64,000 nt of DNA from Amycolatopsis sp. A133 (GTDB taxonomy: Bacteria > Actinomycetota > Actinomycetes > Mycobacteriales > Pseudonocardiaceae): NCBI RefSeq assembly GCF_031082405.1, contig NZ_JAVHJU010000056.1, positions 1 to 64,000 of the forward strand, in the 5' to 3' direction. The translations under genes were made by a program, and so were the position numbers. Shown here in pieces: positions 15,664-25,579 of this stretch; the first letter of the stretch is position 1, and the number at the start of each line of letters is the position of its first letter. The notes under the pieces are model-generated. The model did no database searches. It was not told where the DNA came from and saw only the letters and a list, made by a program, of their open reading frames with translations.

Positions 15664-18435
15664 CTACGGAAGAACTCCGGGAACTGAGCAGCCATCGAGC
15701 GCGAGAAGCGCCGTTTCGACTTCCTTGGTGTGGGAGTCTTCCGGGCTCGACCGGTAGAAGTCGAGGGCTTGGTGGAGGGCCCGCCGGGCGTCGTCCGGCC
15801 GGCCGGCGGCCCGGTAGCAGTCGCCGAGTGCGACGAGGAAGAACGCTCCGCGCCGGATGTTGCCGATCCCGCGCAGGACTCCGACGCACCGCTCCAGCAG
15901 GTTGATGGCCGTAGCCCATTCGCCGTCGCGAAGGGCCACGAAGCCGAGGTTGCCGAGGGCGTGCGCTTCACCGGCGATGTCGTGGTGCTCCCCGGCCACG
16001 GTGGCCGCCCGGCTCAGCCATTTCCGGGCGCCCGGCCGGTCGTCCCACTGGAAGTGGCAGAACCCGATCATGTCCAGCGTCTTCACGTAGAGCCGCGGGT
16101 CGTCGGCCGGTTCGATCAGGCCGAGGATGCGTTCGCACTGGTCGCGCTCGGCCTGGTAGTCCGCGGAGTGGTACTCCCACGCGCCGGCGAGCACGTAACG
16201 CAGGTGGGCTTCCTGCAGCCGGTCGCCGGAGCGCTCGGCCAGCGCCAGCGCCGCGGGCAGGGTTTCGAGCGCGGCTTCCGGGTGCCCCGCGAAGATGCGG
16301 GCACTGGCGAAGATCCGGTGCGCGATGAGCTGGGCCGGGACGTCACCGAGCCGCTCGGCCGCGGCGAGGGCGAGCCGGGCGCCGGCCTCCCGTTCGAACA
16401 GCAGGCCCTGCCGGGCGCGGAACTCGTTGAGCAGCCAGACCTGCTGCCAGACCTCGGTGTGCCGGCCCCGCTCGGCCGCGAGCTCGGAGGCGGCGGTCAG
16501 GCAGGCGTGCTCTTCGGTGAACCACCGCAGCGCGTCGGCGTGGCCGGCGAACCGCTGTGGTTCGACCCCGGCCCGCGGCGGGGCGATCCGGATCGGCTGG
16601 GCGAGCGGCTCGAGGACGTGGTCGGCGTGCCAGGACGTCTGGAGGTAGAAGTCCGTCACCCGGCGCAACGCGTCCTGCCGGGCGCTTTCCGGCAGCGTCC
16701 GTTCGGCCTCTTCGGACGCGTAGAGCCGGACCAGATCGTGCATCCGGTACCGGCCGCTCGCCGTCCGCGTCACCAGGTGCGCGTTTTCCAGCGCCCGCAG
16801 GACCTTCCGTGCTTCTCCGGACGGAACGCCGGCGAGTGCCGCCGCGGCGGGCAGGCCGATGTCCGGGCCCGGGGCCGGGGCCAGCAGACCGAACAACGCC
16901 GAAGCGCCGGGCGTGAGGTGGCGCAGGGACCACGAAAACACCGTGCGCAGGCTCAGCCCGGCCTCGCCGGTGTCGAGCCCGTCCAGCCGGGCGGCGTGGT
17001 CCCGCAGTTCCTCGGCCAGCAGCCGCAGTGGCAGTTCGGGCGAGGTGACCGCGCGGGCCGCGACGATCCCCAGCGCCAGCGGGAGCCCGGCGCAGAGGCG
17101 GACCAGTTCGTCGACGGTCGCGGCTTCGGCGGTCAGCCGGTCCTCGCCCAGGTGCCGTCCGAGCAGTTCCCGCGCCTCCCCGGCGGACAGCACGTCCAGG
17201 GAGATCGGCCGCGCCCCGTGCGTCGCGACGAGCCCGCCGAGCCGGTGGCGGCTGGTCACGAGCACCCGGCAGGCCGGGCTGCCCGGCAGCAGCGGGGCGA
17301 CCTGGCCGGTGTCCGCGGCGTTGTCGAGCACGACCAGCACGCGCTTTCCGGCGAGCAGGCTGCGGTAGAGCGCGAGCTGCGCGTCGGGCTCGGCCGGCAC
17401 CGCGGCGCCGTCCACGCCCAGCGCGTGCAGGAATCCGCGCACCGCCACCGAAACCGGGAGCGACTCGGCGGCGGGGTCGAAGCCGCGCAGGTTGACGTAC
17501 AGCTGCCCGTCGGGGAATTCGGCGAGCTTCCCGGCCGCCCAGTGCAACGCCAGCGACGTCTTCCCGATCCCGCCCGGGCCGCTGATGGCCACCGGGCCCG
17601 CCGCTGCCCCGGCGTGGTCGAGCGCCGCCAGCAGCTCGGCGCGGCCGACGAAGGATGCCGGCGCCGCCGGGAGCTGCTGCGGCACCGGCCTCGCCGCGGC
17701 CGGGTCCCGGCCCGGATCGCCGTGGAGGATCCGCTCGTGCACCTGCCGGAGCGCCGAACCGGGATCGGTGCCGAGTTCCTCGGCGAGCAGGCGGCGGACC
17801 CGGTCGAACTCCCGCAGGGCGTCGCCCGGACGGCCGGCACGGGCCAGCGCGAGCATCAGCTGGCCGCGGAGCCGTTCGTCGAGCGGGTGCGCCTCGGCCA
17901 GCGCGGCCAGTTCGGGAATCAGCTCGCCGGCGCGGTCGCCGCGGAGCCGGAGGTCGGCGAGGTCGAGCTGCGCGCCCAGGCGCCGGTTCTCGAGCGCTCC
18001 GCGCAGGTTGGCGAACCACGGCGTGTCGAGGCCGGCGAACGGCTCGCCCGCCCACAGGGCGAGCGCCCGGTCCAGCAGGCGAGCCTTCTCGCGGTCGTCG
18101 CCGGTGGCCGCGGCTTCACCGAGGAGCCGCAGGAAGACGTGGAGGTCGACGGCTTCGGCGTCCGCCGCCAGCAGGTAGCCGCCCGAGCGCTGGGTGACCG
18201 TCGCCTCGCCGAGGGCCGTCCGCAGCCGGGAAACGTAGCTGTACAAGGCATTGCGGGGGTTGACGGGCAGCTGCTCGCCCCAGATCCGCTCGGCGAGGAC
18301 GTCCGCGGGCACGACCTTGTTCACGTCCGTCAGCAACGCGGAGAGCAAGCCCCGCTGGCGAGGACGGCGGATCTCCACGGGACGGCCGCCGACGTGGGCT
18401 TCGAGCTCGCCCAGCAGCCTGAACCGCACCGACAC
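15664..18435 (-). CDS. AfsR/SARP-family regulator with NB-ARC ATPase and TPR domains
   Basis: A 923-residue modular regulator. The order is an OmpR-like winged helix (about 1-95, FRLLGELEAHVGGRPVEI), a bacterial transcriptional activation domain (about 100-245), an NB-ARC STAND ATPase with Walker A GPGGIGKT (286-293) and Walker B RVLVVLDN, a winged-helix segment (RYRMHDLVRLYASEEAE), and C-terminal TPRs. This is the AfsR/DnrI large SARP architecture, usually linked to control of antibiotic clusters. No biosynthetic cluster is seen in this window, so its targets are elsewhere or non-canonical. GTG 18435 or 18429 both lie near GGAGGG. Confidence 0.9.
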   Translation of the reverse strand: MSVRFRLLGELEAHVGGRPVEIRRPRQRGLLSALLTDVNKVVPADVLAERIWGEQLPVNPRNALYSYVSRLRTALGEATVTQRSGGYLLAADAEAVDLHVFLRLLGEAAATGDDREKARLLDRALALWAGEPFAGLDTPWFANLRGALENRRLGAQLDLADLRLRGDRAGELIPELAALAEAHPLDERLRGQLMLALARAGRPGDALREFDRVRRLLAEELGTDPGSALRQVHERILHGDPGRDPAAARPVPQQLPAAPASFVGRAELLAALDHAGAAAGPVAISGPGGIGKTSLALHWAAGKLAEFPDGQLYVNLRGFDPAAESLPVSVAVRGFLHALGVDGAAVPAEPDAQLALYRSLLAGKRVLVVLDNAADTGQVAPLLPGSPACRVLVTSRHRLGGLVATHGARPISLDVLSAGEARELLGRHLGEDRLTAEAATVDELVRLCAGLPLALGIVAARAVTSPELPLRLLAEELRDHAARLDGLDTGEAGLSLRTVFSWSLRHLTPGASALFGLLAPAPGPDIGLPAAAALAGVPSGEARKVLRALENAHLVTRTASGRYRMHDLVRLYASEEAERTLPESARQDALRRVTDFYLQTSWHADHVLEPLAQPIRIAPPRAGVEPQRFAGHADALRWFTEEHACLTAASELAAERGRHTEVWQQVWLLNEFRARQGLLFEREAGARLALAAAERLGDVPAQLIAHRIFASARIFAGHPEAALETLPAALALAERSGDRLQEAHLRYVLAGAWEYHSADYQAERDQCERILGLIEPADDPRLYVKTLDMIGFCHFQWDDRPGARKWLSRAATVAGEHHDIAGEAHALGNLGFVALRDGEWATAINLLERCVGVLRGIGNIRRGAFFLVALGDCYRAAGRPDDARRALHQALDFYRSSPEDSHTKEVETALLALDGCSVPGVLP

Positions 18436-18545
18436 CCGCCCTCCGTCTCCGGTGTGTCCGCTCGGCCGCCCACTGTAACCGATCGCCGGAAAGGGCCGGG
18501 AAAGTTCCGCGCAAGGCCGGCCGGGCACGGTGGGTCCCGTCGGTG

Positions 18546-18657
18546 GTACCGCCACGAATCGCCGAGGGGGCGGTTCGTGGCCGGTGCCGCGGACCGTGGG
18601 CCGGATCGCCTTCCCTGCCGTGGCCGCCGCCCCGAGGCGGCCTCCCCGGCGATCCGG
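18546..18657. terminator. Two nested hairpins downstream of the DUF5709 gene
   Basis: Hairpin one has imperfect arms around CCACGAATCGCC (18552-18563) and GGCGGTTCGTGG (18569-18580). Hairpin two is CCGGATCGCC (18601-18610) with GGCGATCCGG (18648-18657), holding an inner GGCCGCC/GGCGGCC stem. They fill the gap between the DUF5709 stop and the SARP start on the minus strand and would end the upstream transcript or attenuate the SARP one. Confidence 0.5.
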
Positions 18658-18707
18658 CGGGTGGCGGGCGGGTCCGGTGTCCTCGAACGCCGGGCCGGCC
18701 CGTCACC

Positions 18708-19142
18708 TCACCAGCGGCGGGAGGGGTCGATCACGTGGACGGCCGCTTCCTCCGCCGAGGCCGCGCCGCCGTCGATGCCGGCGTCCGAGGCGTACAGCTC
18801 TTCGTCGGAGTCTTCGCCGAAGCCCTCGTCCGAGGCGACCAGGCGGCCCGCGCGGACGTCGCCGACCTCGTCGTCGACCAGTTCGCCGTCGGTGTCCTCG
18901 GTGTCACCCAGCCCGTCGTCGTCGAGTTCGTCGGCCAGGTCGGGGACCTCGCGGGCCAGCCGGCCCGCCCAGCTCTCGCCCTTCGCCGTCTCGTGTGCGG
19001 TGGTGCCCCAGCCTTCGGTCGCCTGCGCGCGTTCCGGCGGTGAATAACCCTCCGCCAGTTCGTCGCGGTCGTCCAAAGTGTCCTCGGGGTCGAGGATGCC
19101 GTTGTCCGCGTTGTCTTCGATGTCGTCGTCCACGGCCACCAT
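18708..19142 (-). CDS. Acidic DUF5709-like protein
   Basis: A 144-residue, strongly acidic protein (many Asp and Glu runs such as VDDDIEDNADNGILDPEDTLDD). The ILDPEDTL, LAEGYSPPERP-like and GWGTTAHET motifs are typical of the actinobacterial DUF5709 family, and conserved AGRLVASDEG follows. It is probably disordered and cytoplasmic, function unknown. ATG at 19142 is chosen; the upstream extension of the frame is not acidic and looks non-coding. Confidence 0.78.
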   Translation of the reverse strand: MVAVDDDIEDNADNGILDPEDTLDDRDELAEGYSPPERAQATEGWGTTAHETAKGESWAGRLAREVPDLADELDDDGLGDTEDTDGELVDDEVGDVRAGRLVASDEGFGEDSDEELYASDAGIDGGAASAEEAAVHVIDPSRRW

Positions 19143-19252
19143 CTTCGCGCAACTCGTTGGCCGCGCCCAGCCCGGGTGATAAGACCATGTCATGCCGGGG
19201 CTCCGCCCCGGGCCGCCGGATCGGCGGTGCTGCCGGTGAAAGGTGATCCCTC

Positions 19253-20089
19253 ATGCCGATGAGACGCAGGGTGCTGGCCGCGGGGCTGGCCGGGGTGTTC
19301 GGCGCCGCGCTGTCCGGGCGGACGGCGCAGGCCGCGCCGGTGGCCCCGCCGGTGCGGCTCGACCAGCTGAACCTGGTCAACCTGTCGCACGTCAACGACC
19401 CCGCCACGACCAACGTCTTCCCCGGCGACCCGGCGTTCGAGCTGGAGACCATCGCCACCATCCCCGACGACGGCTACTACCTGCAGTTCGTCCGCGAAGG
19501 CGAGCACACCGGGACGCACTGGGGCGCGCCCGGGCACTTCAACACGGGGGAACCACTCGCCGACGACATGGACCCGGCCGACCTGTTCCGGCCCGCCGTC
19601 AAGATCGACATCCGGGCCAAGGCCGCGGCGAACCCGGACTACGCCGTCACCGTCGAGGACCTCAAGGCGTGGGAGAAGCGCCACGGCCGGATCCCGGCCG
19701 AGTCCGTCGTCGTGCTGTGGACCGGCTGGGACGCCAAGTGGGGCACGCCCGCCTTCCCGAACACCGGCGCGGACGGCGTGCTGCACCAGCCGGGGTTCTC
19801 GATCCCCGCGGTGCAGTGGCTGATCGACACCGGACGGCTGGGCCGCCGCGGCGGCACCGGCACCGACACGTTCAGCCCCGACGTCGGCACCGACGAGACC
19901 TACACGGTGTCCAAGCTGGTCTACCGGCGGCACCGGATCAGCCTGGAGATCCTGGCCAACCTCAAGGCCCTGCCCACGACCGGCGCCTGGGTGCTCGCCG
20001 GTGGCCCGATCAACCGCAACGGCGCGGGGTCGACCGCGACGATCTTCGGCGTGCTGCCCCCGGGCGTGCAGGCGGCTGAGCCCTCGTGA
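19253..20089 (+). CDS. Exported cyclase-family (kynurenine-formamidase-like) hydrolase
   Basis: A 278-residue metal hydrolase of the cyclase family. The signal peptide contains two Arg (MRRRVLAAGLAGVFGAALSG, about 1-27), possibly Tat. The metal-binding motif is EHTGTHWGAPGHF (usual form HxGTHxDxPxH), so the usual Asp is replaced by Gly. Family members hydrolyse N-formylkynurenine or act on amides and lactones; the substrate is unknown. The stop codon lies inside the family A palindrome that follows. Start may be the second Met, two codons later. Confidence 0.82.
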   Translation: MPMRRRVLAAGLAGVFGAALSGRTAQAAPVAPPVRLDQLNLVNLSHVNDPATTNVFPGDPAFELETIATIPDDGYYLQFVREGEHTGTHWGAPGHFNTGEPLADDMDPADLFRPAVKIDIRAKAAANPDYAVTVEDLKAWEKRHGRIPAESVVVLWTGWDAKWGTPAFPNTGADGVLHQPGFSIPAVQWLIDTGRLGRRGGTGTDTFSPDVGTDETYTVSKLVYRRHRISLEILANLKALPTTGAWVLAGGPINRNGAGSTATIFGVLPPGVQAAEPS

Positions 20090-20127
20090 GTGGTAAGGCG
20101 GGTTAGAACCCTACTTACCACTCACGA
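20084..20127. terminator. Bidirectional palindromic terminator, family A copy 2
   Basis: Copy of the 12145-12190 palindrome with two mismatches in the stem (left arm GTAAGGCGGGTT, right arm AACCCTACTTAC). It holds the stop codon of the cyclase gene (20087-20089) and the stop of the convergent GGDEF-EAL gene (20111-20113). The last residues SGK of that protein are coded by the palindrome. Confidence 0.78.
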
Positions 20128-22438
20128 CCGGCCGCGGCAGACTGCTCAGCCGCAGGGAGGAGAGGGGGGCCGGGTGGCCGAACCGGTAGCCCTGGGCGAT
20201 CGTGCAGCCCGCGCGGGTGACCAGTTCGGCCTGCTCGGCCGTCTCGATGCCCTCGGCGACCACGCCCACGTCGAGGTCGGCGCACAGCCCGACCAGCGAC
20301 CGGCACAGGGCGGCGTCGCGGTCCGGCCGGACGCCCGTCGTCAGCGCGCGGTCCAGCTTGATCAGGTCCACCGGCAGCGCGTGCAGGACGGTCAGCGAGC
20401 TGTACCCCGCGCCGAAGTCGTCCAGCGCCACCCGGACGCCCAGGTCCTGCAGGCGGCGGATCGCGGCGGCACCCGCCGCCAGGTCCGGCACCGGCACCGT
20501 CTCGGTGATCTCGACGATCAGGCGCTCCGCCGGCAGGCCGTACCGGTCCAGCGCGGACCCCACGCTCTGCTCCAGCGCGGCGGCGCCCAGCCGGCTCGCG
20601 CACACGTTGACGTGCACCGTGAGGTCGATCCCGGCCGCGGTGATCTCACGGCAGGCCAGGTCCAGCACCAGCGCGTCCAGCTCCGCGCCGAGGCCCGCGC
20701 CTTCGGCGGCGCGGACGAACGTCTCGGGCGACACCGCGGTGCCGTCACGCGTGGTCCACCGGGCCAGCGCTTCCACCGCCACCGGCGTCTCGTCGGCCAG
20801 CCGGACGATCGGCTGGAACACCAGGGTGAAGCCGTCCGGCAGGCCGCCGCCCGCGCGGCGCAGCGCCGACGGGAAGTCGGGCGGGCCGTCCGGCGACGGG
20901 TGGTACACCACGGTCGTGTCCTTGCCGAGCCGCTTGCCCGCGTACATCGACGTGTCCGCGCGGCCCAGCAGCACGTCGGCGGTGATCGACGGCTCGGCCG
21001 GGTCCGGCACGACCAGCCCCATGCTCGCGCGGACCGGGACCAGCGTGCCGTGCACCGCGAACGGCCGCCGCAGCGCGCTCTGGATCCGGTCGGCGACGGC
21101 CTGCGGGGTGTCGAGCTCGCCCTCCAGCAGGATCGCGAACTCGTCGCCGCCCAGACGCGCCACGGTGTCGCCCGCGCGCACGCAGCTCTGCAGCCGCTGG
21201 GCGACCGCGTGCAGCAGGACGTCCCCGCCCGCGTGCCCGAACCGGTCGTTGACCTCCTTGAAGTCGTCCAGGTCGACGAAGATCAGCACGAGCGGCCGGT
21301 GCCCGCCGTCCGCGGCCTGCTCGACGGCCCGGTCCAGCCGGTCGGCGAACAGCGCGCGGTTGGCCAGCCCGGTCAGCGGGTCGTGGTAGGCCTGGTGGGT
21401 CAGCTGCTGCTGGCCCTCGTACACCCGGCGCAGCAGCAACCTGTTGTCCAGCAAGGAAAGCAGCTGCCGGGCGAGGACCAGGAACACGACCAGCACGCCG
21501 ACGGACACCTCGACGCCGTCCGGCCCGGCCCCGGCCAGTACCTGCACGGTGATCAGCAGCGCGACGGCGGTGACCGGCACGTACGGCAGCGCCGGCTGCC
21601 ACCAGTCGACGCCGAGCGGCTGGCCCGCGTCCTCGCGCCGCCGCGTGCCCGGGGTGGTCAGCAGGGCGAAGGCGATGAACAGCGGGCCGAGCACGAACCC
21701 CGCGTCCGCCCACGGCTTCATGCTCTGCGCGCCGATGCTGACCAGGTAGGCGAACACGCTGTCGGAGCAGGCCAGCGCGACGATCCCGACGGCCGCGAGC
21801 AGCAGGTTCGCGCGGTAGGGGCGGTCCACCCGGTCGAACACGACCAGCAGCACCGCGACGACCACGACCACCAGGTCCGACAGCGGGTAGGCGATGGCCA
21901 CGGCCCAGGTCAGCGCGTCCGGGCCGGTGGCGCGGACCACCTGCCCGAGCGCCGCGGTCCAGGTGAGGATGAACAGCGAGCCGGTGACGACCAGCCCGTC
22001 GAGCACCACCGCGACGCCGAAGTGTGCGGTCCACTGCGCGGGTTGCCAGCGTTCGCGGTCCGGCCGGGCCCGCGCGTGGGCGAGGACGAACAGCGCGGCG
22101 AGCGCGAACAGCGGGAAGCTGAGGTACCCGACGTCGGCCAGCGACGGCGACGGCAGCCCGCGGCCGTCGATCAGCTGGTACCAGGACCAGACGCACTGGC
22201 CGAGCGACCAGCCGGTCATGCCGAGCGCGACCAGCACCCGCCACCAGCGCTGGTGGCCGCGGACCCGCCGGGCGACGACAACGCCGCAGACGACCCCGGT
22301 GATCCCGGCGCTGAGCTGCATGGCGTCGTCGACCCAGAGGGCGAAGGTGTCGCCCCAGAACGCGAAGCCGTTGACCACGATCAGGGCCGCCGTGACGAAG
22401 ACGAGCAGGATCGCCACTGGGTACCGCCGCACTGTCAT
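20111..22438 (-). CDS. Membrane-bound GGDEF-EAL cyclic-di-GMP protein
   Basis: A 775-residue protein. About eight transmembrane helices fill residues 1-320, followed by a GGDEF domain (about 345-510) with an intact GGDEF motif in RLGGDEFAIL. An EAL domain follows (about 525-765) with an intact EAL signature (VEALARW), EITET, the DDFGAGYSSL loop and AEGIET. Both active sites look usable, so it could make and break c-di-GMP, the signal that holds streptomycetes in vegetative growth through BldD. The signal sensed by the membrane part is unknown. NVCASRL replaces the usual NVS motif. Confidence 0.9.
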   Translation of the reverse strand: MTVRRYPVAILLVFVTAALIVVNGFAFWGDTFALWVDDAMQLSAGITGVVCGVVVARRVRGHQRWWRVLVALGMTGWSLGQCVWSWYQLIDGRGLPSPSLADVGYLSFPLFALAALFVLAHARARPDRERWQPAQWTAHFGVAVVLDGLVVTGSLFILTWTAALGQVVRATGPDALTWAVAIAYPLSDLVVVVVAVLLVVFDRVDRPYRANLLLAAVGIVALACSDSVFAYLVSIGAQSMKPWADAGFVLGPLFIAFALLTTPGTRRREDAGQPLGVDWWQPALPYVPVTAVALLITVQVLAGAGPDGVEVSVGVLVVFLVLARQLLSLLDNRLLLRRVYEGQQQLTHQAYHDPLTGLANRALFADRLDRAVEQAADGGHRPLVLIFVDLDDFKEVNDRFGHAGGDVLLHAVAQRLQSCVRAGDTVARLGGDEFAILLEGELDTPQAVADRIQSALRRPFAVHGTLVPVRASMGLVVPDPAEPSITADVLLGRADTSMYAGKRLGKDTTVVYHPSPDGPPDFPSALRRAGGGLPDGFTLVFQPIVRLADETPVAVEALARWTTRDGTAVSPETFVRAAEGAGLGAELDALVLDLACREITAAGIDLTVHVNVCASRLGAAALEQSVGSALDRYGLPAERLIVEITETVPVPDLAAGAAAIRRLQDLGVRVALDDFGAGYSSLTVLHALPVDLIKLDRALTTGVRPDRDAALCRSLVGLCADLDVGVVAEGIETAEQAELVTRAGCTIAQGYRFGHPAPLSSLRLSSLPRPVVSGK

Positions 22439-22526
22439 GGCACCTCACGCGGTCACGCACGCCGGTCGGACCGGCAAACACTACACCGGGCGTGATCGAC
22501 TGCGGACGCACCGGCACCGGCGCCGG

Positions 22527-23334
22527 TCACGCGATGTCGCGGCGGTGCAGCAGCCAGCCGCCGAGCACGCCGAACGCGATCAGGTACCCGGCCAGCACGG
22601 CCGTCGCCTGCCCGGCGCCGACGACCTGCTCGACGCCCGGCGCGCTCGCCCCGAACGCGGCGGCCAGCGCCCCGGCGTTCGGCCCGGGCAGCGCCTTCTG
22701 CAGCTGCGCGACCCAGTCCAGCAGCGGCGCGGCGACCGACGCGAGGAGGTTCTGCACCGCGAGCAGCCACACCAGGCCCAGCCCGATCGGCAGCGCCACC
22801 GAGCGCAGGCCGATCGCCAGCAGCACCCCGAGCGCGCCCCACATCGTCGCGACCAGCCAGCCGGCGCCGAGGCCGAGCAGGACGTCGGGGACGGCAGGCC
22901 AGCCGATCGCCCGGCCTTCGAGGTTCGCGACGAGCACGCTCGCCCCCGCCGTCGTCGCGAACAACGTGAGCACGGCGGCGAGGGCGGCCACCGCGACGGT
23001 GACGAGCTTCGCGCCGTACACCGCGACGCGCGAGGGGTGCTGCACGAGCACGGTTTTCCAGGTGCCGTAACCGTATTCGCTCCCCGCGACCAGGACGCCG
23101 AAGATCAGCGCGAGGGCGCCGACGAAGATCGGCAGCCCGCCCAGCGCGCTGCCGACGAAGGCGTCCGGCAGCATCGCGGCCAGCCCGCGGCCGCTGCCCG
23201 GCGGCCCGGACGTCGCCCCGCTCAAGCCCGCGTACGGGACGGCGTAGCCGAAGGTCAGCGTCAGGACGACGGCGACGGCCAGCAGCAGCCAGGTCGCGGG
23301 ACGGCGGGCCTGCTTGGTCAGCTCGGCCCGGATG

Positions 23335-23345
<11 letters not shown>
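22527..23345 (-). CDS. ABC transporter permease
   Basis: A 272-residue integral membrane protein with about six helices, of the ABC-2 / bacitracin-exporter-like permease type (MLLDIRAELTKQARRPATW start, helices at GGLPIFVGALALIFGVLVA and so on). It overlaps the ATPase gene by 11 bases. ATG 23345 is chosen because GGAGGTG lies seven bases ahead. Together they form an exporter, perhaps for a peptide or lipid; no substrate can be named. Confidence 0.85.
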
Positions 23346-24234
<889 letters not shown>

Positions 24235-24348
24235 GGTGGCCTCCTTGTTCGCCGTGTCCCATGGTCGTGATCGCCGCCGCCGCGGTCGTCCGCCGTGGTA
24301 CGGCACTTGCGCCTACGCCGGGCGGCGTACGCGGCTACGGTCGGCGGG

Positions 24349-25398
24349 GTGATCACGCGCATCCGGGGGTACGCGCTGCGCGGCGCCGAGCACCTCGACC
24401 TCTACGCCGACGGGGACCGCTGGACGACCGACCCGGTGCCCGGCGCGACCCTGGTGGGCGAGGGCTGGCTGGTCCCCGGCCTGGTCGACGCGCACACCCA
24501 CCCCGGTGCGGCCGAACCCGGGCAGCCGATGGACGAAGAGCTGCTCCGGGAGCAGCTGCACCAGCACGTCGACGCCGGGGTCACGCTGATCCGGTCACCC
24601 GGGCTGCCGGGCGAGCCGCCGCCGTGGTTCGGCGAGGACCCCGACGTGCCGCGGGCCCGGCACGCGGGTCCCTGGCTGGCGCAGCACGGCCAGTTCTTCG
24701 ACGGCTGGGGCCGTCGCGCCGAGCACCGCGAACTGCCCGGGCTGGCGGCCGCGCAGGCCGCGCGGACCGGCTGGGCGAAGATCATCGCGGACTGGCGGGT
24801 CGGCGATTCCGCGGTGCCGGTGGACGTGTTGCGGGCCGTCGTGCGCGAGGTGCACGCGGCCGGCGGCCGGGTCGCGGTGCACAGCCAGCACCCCGAGGGC
24901 GGCGCGGCCGCGGTGGCGGCGGGCGTCGACTCCCTCGAGCACGGCATGTGCCTCGACCCGGGTCTCCTGGCGCGGATGGCCGCCCAGGGCACGGCGTTGA
25001 CCCCGACGCTGTCGGTGATCACGGCCGGCTTGCGGCGGCGGGAAGAAGAACCGGACAGCCCGGCGCGGAGGTGGTACCTCCGCGGGGCGGGGAACCACGC
25101 CTCGCTGACGGCGGCCGCGGCGGAAGCCGGGGTGCGGGTGCTGGCGGGGACGGATTCCCTGCCGCACGGCGGAATCGTCGCGGAGATCCGGGCGCTGGTG
25201 GCCGCGGGGGTCCGGCCGCACGAAGCCCTGGCGGCGGCGTCGTGGAGCGCGCGCGAATACCTCGGCCTGGGCGGTCTGGAACCGGGTGCGCCCGCGGACG
25301 CGGTGGTCTACGACCGGGATCCGCGGGAAGACCCCGGTCAGCTCGCCGACCCGGCGGCCGTGGTGCTGCGGGGCCGGTGCGTGCGGCGCCGTGGATGA
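24349..25398 (+). CDS. Amidohydrolase-family metal-dependent hydrolase
   Basis: A 349-residue TIM-barrel amidohydrolase. Metal ligands are visible: HTH (49-51, VDAHTHPG), a probable carboxylated Lys in GWAKIIADW, His in AVHSQHPEG, His in SLEHGM and the Asp of LAGTDSLPHGG. This set resembles imidazolonepropionase/prolidase-like members. It is cytoplasmic, without a signal peptide, and the substrate is unknown. Divergent from the ABC pair; the GTG start at 24349 lies after GGCGGG. Confidence 0.85.
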   Translation: MITRIRGYALRGAEHLDLYADGDRWTTDPVPGATLVGEGWLVPGLVDAHTHPGAAEPGQPMDEELLREQLHQHVDAGVTLIRSPGLPGEPPPWFGEDPDVPRARHAGPWLAQHGQFFDGWGRRAEHRELPGLAAAQAARTGWAKIIADWRVGDSAVPVDVLRAVVREVHAAGGRVAVHSQHPEGGAAAVAAGVDSLEHGMCLDPGLLARMAAQGTALTPTLSVITAGLRRREEEPDSPARRWYLRGAGNHASLTAAAAEAGVRVLAGTDSLPHGGIVAEIRALVAAGVRPHEALAAASWSAREYLGLGGLEPGAPADAVVYDRDPREDPGQLADPAAVVLRGRCVRRRG

Positions 25399-25447
25399 CG
25401 ACGACGCCGCGCCGGCGCAGGGAACCACGTCGCTGAGGAACCCGGAG

Positions 25448-25516
25448 GCGTCACTTTCGTAGGGAAAGTGGCGTCTCGAGGGCTCCAGACGTCACTTTCG
25501 TAGGGAAAGTGACGTC
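25448..25516. repeat. Tandem pair of 29-bp palindromes
   Basis: Two copies of GACGTCACTTTC-GTAGG-GAAAGTGACGTC-type hairpin lie 40 bases apart. Copy 2 (25488-25516) is perfect with 12-bp arms; copy 1 (25448-25475) has changes in the outer stem. They lie 50 bases after the amidohydrolase stop and before the sigma factor gene on the same strand, so they may terminate transcription. Identical loops show recent duplication. Confidence 0.75.
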
Positions 25517-25579
25517 ACGGGCCGCCGGGTGATCAATTTGCCGGTGTCACAGATCGGCGTCCGGGGTCGTCGGAATGGG

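Noticed and set aside
15730..19047. A 1105-codon plus-strand frame opposite the SARP and DUF5709 genes
   Set aside because: It is the antisense of a full SARP with all domains and has no recognisable domain or ribosome site of its own.
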